From contig OX359197.1 of NCBI GenBank assembly GCA_947172415.1, forward strand, positions 2,294,001 to 2,358,000: a DNA stretch of 64,000 nt, written 5' to 3'. Numbering within the stretch: position 1 is the stretch's first letter; the number at the start of each line of letters is the position of its first letter. Below the pieces are notes generated by a model. It did no database searches. It was not told the origin of the DNA and saw only the letters and a program-made list of their open reading frames with translations. Shown here piece by piece: positions 13,801 to 25,800 of the stretch. The translations under genes and the position numbers were made by a program. The stretch is from Chondrosia reniformis. Lineage: Eukaryota > Porifera > Demospongiae > Chondrillida > Chondrillidae.

Positions 13801-16800
13801 GAAGCGATGGTAACCAAACTTAAAACAAACCATCATTTTAACCACAAAATGTACTAGAAGAAGACACAATTCAAAAGCATATTAGAGTACGGTTTAATAG
13901 ACAGTACAGTACAGTTCTAAAAACAGTACGGTAGGTAAACTTTTATATGATTGCTACTGTATAAGTGTAGAGAGAGCTCATTCTTACAAGAAAATCACCT
14001 TGATGTATGTATGTGAAGGCAGATACGTGGAAATAGGCAATTATTACTAACTGTTAATACTGCGTATATACTGAGGTCTATCAGACAGATTTTCGGCTTT
14101 GGTTACATACATACGTATGTATTGTAACACTCAGCCATTACCACCCAGTAGGGATGGGTGGTATTGATTTCTTCAGTACCAAAAATATTTTCATAAAACT
14201 ATGTTAATACAGTAAAACCTCTCTCTTATCCGGGCAGTGTGGAACCAAAGGGTGCCTATAACTCTGAATTTGCCCTAACTCAGAAATAATACTGAATATA
14301 GCACACCTACATTACTATATATACGCCTAGCTGGACTTAAACTTGTGTTTTCTTCCACACTGTTTTGAATTCGATGTTATCAGGATCTTCTGCTTTACTG
14401 AAACCTAAAATTACTTGTAAATCTAGTACTAAAAAACTACACAATCCATAATTCACGTGATAAATTGGCTGCTCATATGGAAAACAAATATCCATTAGAC
14501 TGAGGTGTCCGTAACTTGGACGACCGGATAATCAAGGTTTGACTGTACTGACTAATGAAGCAAATTAGCTCCCAAACACTTCCCCATATTTGTTTTTCTC
14601 TTTCTAGCAATCAGTTCAAATTCCCACCATCACCCAAAAGACACACAAAATGAGCTCAAATATCTCTACGTAGATACCTTGTTGTGTAATGCATGTTATC
14701 ATATTTGCAAAAAACATGACTGACAAAACAATTGAATACTTCAAACACTTCAAGGAAACTTGAGCAAATTAGATACTTCAAATGCAACTGCAAGGTCCAT
14801 CTCTTACCTTGCTGCAGCAGCTAACTGATTCACCACATTGGGGGCATTCGGATCGGCACTCAAGGCTTTGGCTGCTAGCAACAATTTGCTTGAACTAACT
14901 GAAATGGTCCTCAAGAAACCGACCATAGAATCTTGTGCATCTTTATCCTTTGATGCACCAGCAAGTGTGAGACCTGAGAAAATGAAAAATGTTTGCCAAA
15001 ATTACGCAATATTTGGGGTTGTTACATGTAAAATAAAAATGGTTTGTGTACATATTTCTAAGACAAAACATATAATAAGGATAAAAAGGGAGTACCCTTT
15101 GGAGTAGTAGCAATGAATGTCCTTGGTTACAAGCTATCATCTTGCACTACAGCCATCCTATACTTCAAGATCTCTATATGAAACCAACCTGTTCTTAAAA
15201 GATCTTGGTACTTTCTTGCAAATTCCTTGGCTGTACTAGCCAGTTGTTCGGGTGTGCCACGGGCAGAAGAAAATAGCTCAGTTCCACAAGCATTAAGTGC
15301 AGCAGCAGCAGTGGACAGTTGGTTTTGAAGATCATGGTAGGATCTACCCCCGCTTGGAGGGAACTGGTGAGGAAAAGAACAATGCAGTCAGTCACTCCAT
15401 ATTTATACATTCACTTTTAACACTTACCTGGTTCTTTTGCAGTGCCTGGCTTGCTTCTGCAATAGCTTTAATGGCTTGATCAACATCTCTCTGACCAGGA
15501 AGGCAGTTGACCACTTGATTAAGTGCCTGTGACACTGCCTTCGCAGCCTACCAAGAAAGAGTATATAAACAAATGACTACAGGCTAAAAAACCTGACCGA
15601 TTGATCAACTGAAAGAACCAAAAAATAGAAACAATGAAATTATTCCACACAGCAAAACTTTACAGGCTAACTGTAAATAAAGCTATATTTCTAGTAGCGA
15701 TGAAATAACTTAAGCCACAAAGATTGTGTAGCAGAAATCTTCAAATTACAGCCAAGCAATTTATATTATTTGTCTTATGCATTCTTGAAACTTTTTAATT
15801 GGCTGTAAAGCTTGATGACAATTTTAGATTCAATTTCAGCGTATGTTAGATTAGCTGTCACACTCAGGTCAAATTAAAGTCATACTATTCTCCTAATAGT
15901 ACAAATTATGTCTTGAGAAAACATTTCATAATCCAATAATATACATATGTACATCATCATGCAGCTCATTTTCACAGAGGAATGTCTACAACATGACAGT
16001 ACCACTCTACCAACCTGAGCCAGTTTTAGTTGTTTGTTGGGCTGGTTAGGTGTTTCCACAGCATTCTTAGCCTCTCTGATCAGTGACACAGATTGTTCCA
16101 TAACCTGCTTGGCTGATTGCAAAATGTAATCCTGAGTATCCTTGTCATCTGTTCCAGCAGCTACACCACGAACTGCTTTAGACAATACCTGTGAGAGCCA
16201 AACAAGAAGCTTTTTAACAGAGTACCTCTGTGCTATTTTATCAAACAATACCTAGATTATTTACAAAATGTGCCAAAACAATATAACAAGATTACAAGGA
16301 CGTATGTCATTAACAATACAATTCAAATGTATAACAAAGGACAATTCTGGATAGAGTAGACCGTGACTTTATTCTAAAATCTTGAGTGGTTAGGTACGTA
16401 AAGTACAATATATCTTAATAGACTATGTTTACCAAAACCATCATCACAGATCCTTAAATTTCAAAATTCCTTCAGTCAAATTATTAATAGAAATTATTTA
16501 GATAACATCCAATATACAGATATAAATCAACAGTCAAACCCTGTCATTTGAAAATTGAGGCAAAGAATGTTTTCTATCCTTTAATTTCTCCTATGCGTTA
16601 AGATACTACAATTCAGTATTGTCATGATTCACTGTTCACCTTTAGAGAATGTGCTGTGTCTCTGGCAGCAACTCCTGTGTAAGACTCATTTCCTTGATTA
16701 GCTGCCGTCAGCAGTTGAGCCATAGATGACCCCACTAACTTGGAAGTTGCACCCAGTTCAAGGGCACAGGCAGCAACCTGATAAGGGACAGAGGAGGAGG

Positions 16801-19800
16801 AAAACAAATACCTGAAATAATGGCAGAGACTTCTATAAACAGCCCATCTCCATGTAAATAAGTTAAAGAAACAGACAAGTAAATAGAACTAGGTTTTGCA
16901 AAACTCCAGCTCCAGTCAACAGTCAAAAGTTACATTTGTGTAACTACCTATATCAAAAGAAACTCACAGTTTCTCCTGGGAGGAGAAGCAACTTTCCGGC
17001 AAGAGCTTCTTGTTTGTACAATTCTATGTCACGAGCTAGTCCATGAACCACATCAATAGCACTTTCAATCTCCAAAGATCCACAAACCTCAGCAGCCTAT
17101 ACATATTAGGCTAGCTAATAATAATCAAAAGCAGACTATATGTTCATGTTACCTTATTAGCAGCACTCCTCAAGTCAGACACAGCAGCAGCAGCTACTTT
17201 AGCTGAGTTACCTAGTTGCAAAGCAGCTGGCTGGTCGCCAACGGTGGGAACGGCAGCTTTGGCTGCTGCTACAAGTCGGCCACCAGGCTACAAAATTGGG
17301 AGAAACTGTTATTGAAAAGGTCATTTTCAAACAGCGACTTTCCATTCAACATATGGTTGGCCGAAAAAATATGGCTGTCCTTAATCTATCAATGCAATCT
17401 ATTAACACCTAAAAAATTAGTAAAGATTCAATTTCGGTTATATTCATATATGGTTGCAACACTGGCCATCCCTGCTTCAAACTTCTTTTGTATTTAAATG
17501 CTATTATTTCTCCAGTGTATACGTATGTGGTATGTTATACTACAAGTAACTATTCTTCCAAGCGCTGTACATATGTAAAGCCTTATACCTCAACTTTAAT
17601 AGAAAATAAACCTAGATGTCTTGTAACTTACAGCAAGTATGGCCTGAGAGGAATTGATCAAAGACAGTTGGCAACTAGCACTTTCTGGTTGCTCCATTGT
17701 TGCTCTAACACACTGAATGAGCTTAGACATCTGTTCAGACACAATCTATATGTAATGTAAGGACAAAGAAAAGACTACAGTAGCAATATCAAACATATTA
17801 TCACAATCAAGACTATAAACACTCTGTTGCTGGGGCAACCAAGGCAAATTAAATTCCACAACTGTTGTATAACTACACATAATAAGAGGCATTTTGGCCT
17901 CTTATTATAGTTATACAATGTGATATACCACCAATAACTCAGTAAATGTTTAAAGTTTGCATTATCCCGCGAAAAGCCTAGGGGCGGAGTGTATAACTAT
18001 TACTTATAAAAAATGATGCATCAATATAATCTAGGAAATATCATTGAAATACAGAAATATTAACATTAAATTAATTTTAACTGATTTAGTGCTTATTAAC
18101 ACTCTTCCAACCCAAGAAATATAGCTCTGTAACAAACCTTGCACTGGTTCATCAGCTGATGCTGTGACACTTCATTTGCATTGGTGGCGCCCGCACCTTG
18201 AGAAGCAGCTATCAATTGGGTACCACAAGCACAGGCATGACGAGCCGCTACTTCCAACTTTCTGATAGCTCTCTTTTTCAAGGCTGTGGATGCTGTTGCA
18301 TTGGTAATGGCCCTAAGTTCTTCTGCAGCAAATTTAAGAGCTGCTTGAGCACTAGGGTCATTGGCATTCCTAGCAGCTCCCTATAGGGAAGTTAGACATC
18401 CATAGGTACCAACTTTCCAAAATTTACTTCAGGTACACCTTACATGTAGGCATGAAATTGATTACATAATACGTGACATCATCATATAAAATGGAGGGAA
18501 GGTAGCAGTCAGGGGTACATGAGACTATTCAAGGGCATGTTCTCCTTGAGAAGTGTTGTTTGTATTAAAATTCATTGGCAAAGTGAGCTAAAACCAATAC
18601 ACAGTCCATAGGGAGGCTAATATCCTAGGTATTTTCTGTTGGGGAATAAAAATACTTAAATACCCGGGACAAAGTAGCTTTCATCCGGGACAGTTGGCAG
18701 CTATGCACATCTCTGCATGCATAGTAGGCATATTCTACCACACTTTTCTGTTTGCAGTAATTAACAGTGAAAATGAACCTTTGCTGCCTCCACCATTTTA
18801 GATGTAGCATCAGCCAAACATTTGGCTGCATCTAGCAACCTTTTACGAGCATCAGGATCTCCTTCCAAGTCTGCCTCCAGCTTGATAGCACTAACAAGAG
18901 ACTGTGTAGCCTAAAAACAAAATATTTCAGATTAAAAAGTGGCCAAAAATATGCACTTTGTAGACAAGTAATCTATGGCTATTTCTTAGGCCAATTCATG
19001 ATACACATCTATACACATACAGAATATCTGATCATAAGCATAAATATACAAATATGTAGATGTATGTACATACACATGTCACTCACTTCAGCCAGACGCT
19101 TAGCCTGAGTGACCATTTCTTGTGCATTGCCCATGGAATTAACAAGGCTCTCGGTGGCTGCTAGAATAACTTCACATGCATCTTCACACTGACTGTCGTC
19201 TGCAACACGCAACCCTTCTCTGATTTGCTGGATTAGTGAGTGCAGTGCTGCTGTGACAGCAGTAGCGGCAGCACCCAGATCTCTTAGAGCATCATCATCC
19301 CCACACGCAGCCTTTAAACAAGAATGCAGGATATAAGTAAGAAAATATCAAGGCATGCCATCTTTGCATTGGCGATTACTACTGAAAAGATTTTATTATG
19401 AACTGTGACATGTTAAATAACCTTTTCAATAACCACATGCTTCAAAAGCTATAACATTGCAAGCATCTCATCAGTGCCTTCACAAAGTAATATACCACTT
19501 ATGAAAATGAGATCATTTTAAAGAATAGATAAATGGCTTGATGCAGGTATTATTAGTGGACGGCTTTTTAAAACAAGTTAACTTACTTGTGCAGCAATTA
19601 CAATTCTTTCTACAGCTGCAGCAACCATTTTGCATGCTTCAATGAGCTGTTCTTGACATAATGGATAGTCAATTGAGGGAGACAACACTTTGGTACATGT
19701 GATTAACGCTTGAGTAGCCAGTGCAGTGGCTTTAGCGGCACTGATAACTTGGTTCTGCAGGGCTTGGTCACTGCATCGAGAGGCCACATTACGAGCATTA

Positions 19801-22800
19801 CTCACCAGTGCTGCAGTTGAACTAGCTACAGCCTTGGCCATTGAAATCAATGTTTCCTAAATGACACAAAGTAAAGGTTAAAGGTTAAAGGTTGTACGAC
19901 ATTAGCTGAGCTGTATGTCATCATTTCATATGTACGTAGTTTCATGTTGCTCACTAACTAATTGTCATGAAATAATTACAGGTCAGCCTAATTTGTGCTA
20001 CTAACCTGAGTCTTTTGATCAACCATTGCTTCTCCGCACCTCTGTAGTAGAACTCCACCAGCTGTGCCAACCTCTCCAGCTGCAGTCAGTAGCTCTTGCC
20101 TTAAAATCAAACAAAGAAAACATGATTCAAAGGAATAATAAATTATAGTTTATAGCCAGCAGAAAGTGACAGTTACCATGTGTTGTGTCCGGTGTGGCAT
20201 GCAGACGTAAAACTATAACACTTAAACACTTAGGCAATTTAATTATCTTACACGTGACTTCTATGGCCTATCATCCAACAGCTGTTTCTATAACAAGTTT
20301 CCAAAGTTAAGAAAGACATGCCAAAATAGTGTATATAAGGCCCCTAGATTTAGCATAGAGAGCCAAGTATTCACAGAAGATCAAGATAAAGAAAATACAA
20401 ATACTCCCAGGATCATGATGAAGGGTGGAATTCCCAGAAACGGCTGTCTGACCCAGTGGAGAAGAAGATGAAAGAAGGCAAAAGAAGGAAGAAAAGAAAA
20501 GGCATCTTAGATTTTTCATACTATCCTCATCATTTAAATCTGGATGGATGATGGCAGTATCAAAGCTTTCAAATCAGCACCAGATCTTAAAGTCCCTACT
20601 ATTCCAAACATGCTACGTATGTCCTCTGATTCATAACACTGATAAGGTTAGCTGATATCACAAAGCATTTGGTGTCTCACAAGTTGACTTTAACTGGTCA
20701 AACAGCCAAAGTGCCAACATACAAATTACTTGCTACTATTTCTAGCTAGAGTAACCAGTCTCCTATCCCTGCTGTTTAATTTGAAAGATAACATCAGGCA
20801 GTGTCACTGAATTTAAACACTGGTTAAAACTTAGACTGATGTGCATAGAGAAACAAGGTAACACAAAACTGCATAATAATGGCTCAAATTACCTGTTATC
20901 CATGTTCTCTGGTTGTGCAGTATTCAGAAGACCTGCAGTGGCTGCAGCAAGTTGTCTAGCAGCATCCAACAGGCCACTGCTATCAGATGGATTGGTATTG
21001 AGTGCAGCTAATATTCTGACAGCATTAACCAGTCCAGTCAAGTTGGTAGAGCTAGAAGTACATCATATAGTAAATAAACAAGCATTACAGTGAAATACAT
21101 CATATAGTAAATAAACAAGTATTACAGTGAAATACATCATATAGTAAATAAACAAGTATTACAGTGAAATACATCATATAGTAAATAAACAAGTATTACA
21201 GTGAAATACATCATATAGTAAATAAACAAGTATTACAGTGAAATACATCATATAGTAAATAAACAAGTATTATAGTAAAATTTAAATTTAACCCTAATAC
21301 TAGGATACATGACCACTGTGTAATAGAAGGTAACATAGGCTTCTACAACTCCAGCGATTCACATACCCTATATCATTAGCATTCCCACAATATTCACAAT
21401 TTCATAAACTACAATCCAATTAGTGAATTATAAAATACATATACGTACGTACACACAAATGTATACATGATTCAGCATAGGACCCGCAAAATATCAATAA
21501 AAAGGCAAAGATTCCTAGAGTCACTGATGAAGAGTGGAACAAAAGAAGAAAGAAAGGTTTCCGGCATATTCATCCAAAGCTCTCTTCAGGTTTAGTTCCC
21601 TGTAGGCTTTTTAAATTTTTACAGAATAGGCAAAGCATGTAGGAAAATGGTGTATCAGATTATTCATCTAAATGAAAATCTCCATTTAGTCATAAACTAC
21701 TTAAAAGTAAAACTTACATAGTAGTCACAGCAGATCCAACAGAAGTGTAGTCAATTTCACTTGGATCAGCTAGAGAATTAAAAGTTTGTAAAATTACACT
21801 TTTGAACAATCCTATAATTGCCAACCATTGTACGTAGTAACACAGGTATACTGTCACAAAACCATTCTAAAAAAACGGATCTGTAACAGTTATGTAATTA
21901 GTTGCTACAAGCGTGAAGTTAAATCTTATGATAGAAAGAAAAGATACGTATGTGACTATTGTAGAAGGTATTAACTTATCTTAGAGGAGTGCCTAATAGT
22001 CTTAAGGTCTCTCCCCAGCAAAGGTAGATTGCCAATTTAAGCAAGACCATGTAACTTAGTAACTACAGAATGGTCTATAAAGTACGTATGAGGATTATTG
22101 CTCAATGTGACATAAATACAAGTACAATATTCCTTCATAACACACATTGCATTTATGGAATTGTAACTTTCTTTATAAAAGGGGTACAAATTATAGTGAT
22201 CATAATATAAGATATCAGCCAATTTGTAACAAGTGCTTGCTATGAAACACAATGTACGTATGTATACAGTACTTTTGGGTCGGTTGTCCAGACCGGACAT
22301 TGCAATCGGTAATCGTAAAAGGTTATCGCCGCATGCATGGTGACATCATTCTAGTGGGAAAGTTTGTTCAAATGGCAGTCGTGAGTTACCGATTGCAACG
22401 TCCAGTCTGGAAAACCGACCCAAAAAGTACTGTATACACCGGTATATATTCTACTATTACAAACATATATAATTGTAAATAAAATGAGAGATACATTTAT
22501 GACAGCATACTTCCTGTTTGTGTGATAATAGAGGCAGTAGAAGCTAGCACAGCAGCCAGGGCAGATGACACATTCTGCCTGTTCAAATCCATTTCTGCTT
22601 TCCGCCAAGCTATGGAGGCCTACAGAGAAGCATATACTATATACATGAAAAATTGTATAAGGAAGGTATGTACATACGTACGTAGATCAAGTCATACTAG
22701 AATGTACTACTTATTGATAATGCATTGACTAAAGCTATCACATACGTACACTGTCAGATCCAACATGAGGCAGTGAGGCAGCAGTACCAAGATCTGATGA

Positions 22801-25800
22801 GCAACCATTGACTATCTCTAAGCCATTGGTAATAGTTCCTCTCAACATGTCTTGAGCTTTCAATACTTTGGCAGAAATTGCTCCCTAAAGAAAAAATATT
22901 ACATTAAAATGTGCCACTTAATTCTCCATTTATTGGGATATACGTATCTACGTATATTTTAACCAAAACACGTAATCCGTAGCTAAAAAGGAATATGATT
23001 ACACCAATTGATTGATAACAGTGATGCATTTCTTCTCTTGGCAGGTTTTGACCATTTTGTTTATCATGTAAGGAAAGGGGTTAAAATTGATTAAAATTTA
23101 TAAAAGAAATCGCCTCCTAAAATTTTAAAGTGAGCTGATTTTAAGGTATGGCAGAAGTAAGAAGCTTTAGAATAACAAATAATTGGATCCTTTTGACCTA
23201 CTCCCGTTGCAATCCTGAACCAGAAAATGTCCTTGACTTTATAATGGGATTAAATAATAAAATTGAAAGGATTGTTGAAGCAGGAGTTGAACAAGTGGTC
23301 CTGCATGCCTATGGCATGAAGGCTTATGGTACTAGGAGTATCAGGCTGCTGACTGATTACAAGATACCTCAGAACCCCATAGCCCCTTGCAGATGGGTTT
23401 TGGAATTTCTGCACAGGTGGAGGGTATTCCACTATTCGCCATCTCAAAACATGCTCGTGGTGCAGTGTATCCTATGCTGCTCAAGGATTCAGAGTCTGTG
23501 ATGCTAGAGGTTCCTGAAGGGAATGTCCTAGTGTGACAACATCTTTTTACATCTGCTGAAGGCAACATCCACTGCTCAGATGCAGATCTCTAACAGTCTG
23601 AGTGCACTCAGAGCCAAGATGAAGGCATTGAAGAAATTATTGCAAGACCTTGCTGATGTTGATTTTACATCTATCAACCAGATCCGGATGGAGGTAAGGG
23701 TCAATGGTAGTTACACCTTTTCACAGGCCCTTGCCATTTCAGATGGTATGTATCAGAAGATGAACTTCCAAAAGGTGTGCTGTAAAAGGATCAGGAAGAA
23801 ACGCCTCAAAAGATGGAAGAAGAAGCTTACGGTTATGCTTGGGTTCGAGGTAAACCCAGATTTAAAGCCGCCAAGAAGGTATACTTACTTACTAGACATA
23901 CTGCTGTATGTGCTACTGTGTATACCTCTACTAGGTTGGCGGAACTGTGTGGTCTTTAACTCCCAGCAGGCAGGAGTTACCTATATACGGGTTTGTGACT
24001 GGTAAGATTATGGTAGCTGGGTACAGGCGTTTCTCATTAAAATGTGGGATCAGTTGTTTTACCCGGACCAGAGCGCAAACCCTTTTTATAGGCAATTGAT
24101 AGTAGGGTGGAGGCCAAAAAATTGGAATGACTCAAAGCATTGCGAGACATAGTCTGTGTGATAGACCTATACGAGCGTTACATTTGTCTTTTAGCTGTGA
24201 TCTAGCTGAGTGATGCTTTCGTAACACATAAAAACAAAAAGTCGGTATTCGGTTTAATTCCCATGGTCAAGTTGATTTTAATGTGATTATAGCTGTGCTT
24301 GGCTGCTTTCTTTAGATTAGATCGAAACAATGTCGATAATCATCTTGCCTTCCTTCCACAAATGAACAATTTGTTCATGTAGGTTAGGGGATGCTTTAGC
24401 TGTCATTCCTGGTTGAACATCACGAAGACAAAGTCGCACAGTGAGGAAATATGTATGATTATTAACACATTGCCGTCATGAAAACAATTGCATCTAAAAC
24501 TTTAACAGTAATGACTCGTAGAAGAAGCCTTTCCGAGGAAAAGTCAGCACGAAAGAGTTGATAAGGTATGTATTCATTATTTTGTACATTATAGTATTGA
24601 AAATATTTTCTGAGACAGAGGAGGAGATGGAGGAAGAGATGGAGGAAGAGATGGAGGAGAAGGAGGAGCCAAAAATATTTTATGCTGTTGCAAAACTTAC
24701 TACCTACTCTTACTACAAACTGGCTATTGATCTTCCTCATAGGAACTCGCCGACATCCTCTGGGAGGAACACTTACTCACAGGCTCTTGCCATTTTCAGA
24801 CGGTATATATCAGAAGAAGATGAACTGCCAGATGGCGTTCTGTAAAAGGATCAAGTTACCTATGAAGGGTTGTTGTTAGCAGAGAATTTCACAGTGAACA
24901 TGAAATATTTCAAGATAATCCGAATCTAAAGGACAGGCTTGGAACTGAAGAGCAAATAACTGATGCAGATGTTGAATTTGGCGTTCACCTTCACATTTTA
25001 CTTGGAAGCAATCTAAATAAAAATTAAGGCTTTGATATAAGGAGACCAAGGTACTTTGATTTTGAAGGCTTTCATCCCAATATTCAACCTGTTAAAGCTG
25101 CAACAAAGGCCAGAGTCTTTGCTTATGTTTACAAATACATATGGATGCCAGCTAGGCATTATTGTTTACTCACATAGCTGACATCCTGTCATAGCCCCTA
25201 CAGGCATCAGTATTTTACTGCTAACTCCGAAAGAACAGGATATCTGTAGGCAATATGGTTGGAAAATTGCTTTTCACATATTGAAGTTTACTGAGGACCG
25301 CATCCTGTTAACGGACGTTTCCACTTCGCATCAAACTCAATTTCTTATGCACTTTAGTGCAGGTTTGACTGTGAATGAAATCAGAAATTTTTTCCCTATT
25401 CTTGAAGGATGGGTTTTCCAAAACTCTTTAAAGATAAAGCGCTGGTTTCACAGAAAATTAAAAAGCTCCCTTGTTTTCCTGGCATTCGGAAAGAATTTGT
25501 TTAGAACTTACTCTTCGAGGTCATTTCTTTATCATTGCGGATTGGCTTTAGAAATATATAAATTAAACAAGACAATTTAGACAAAAGCAACTCTGGATTT
25601 ATGGTCCACCTGAGTGTGGACCTATCTTGCCCCTTTTGAACATTATGATAATGACTATCACAATGATTTCAGCTTAATAATTATAGACGAATTGAGGTAC
25701 TGCAGCCTTGTTGTCCTTTGTGCAATCCCAATAGGGAGCATCAGCTCTGACATCAAATGTCTGTTCAAAGTTGTCACTTGCGACTTGTACATTCCATTTT

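Larger units (their letters stand above)
23148..25700 (+). pseudogene. CRESS-DNA-virus-type Rep remnant (endogenous)
   Basis: Scattered in different frames are the marks of a rolling-circle Rep with a superfamily-3 helicase. These are a motif I-like LLTYSRC (about 23190), motif II HLHILL (24986-25003) followed by FHPNIQPVKA (from about 25071), motif III YVYKY (about 25124-25138), a Walker A-like LWIYGPPECG (25591-25620, with the expected GKT lost) and a Walker B-like LIIIDE (about 25674-25691). The order and the helicase spacing fit CRESS Rep. Motif I to II is stretched by about 1.8 kb of other DNA, including a duplicated 85-bp block (23710-23794 and 24768-24854). Stops and frame changes are frequent, so this is dead. 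It could be an integrated virus or a Rep-bearing mobile element. It is in sense opposition to talin, inside talin intron 14. Confidence 0.6.

Noticed and set aside
24558..24845. Acidic MEEEMEEE frame as a real protein
   Set aside because: It is low-complexity GA repeat inside the decayed Rep region, with no supporting splice sites.
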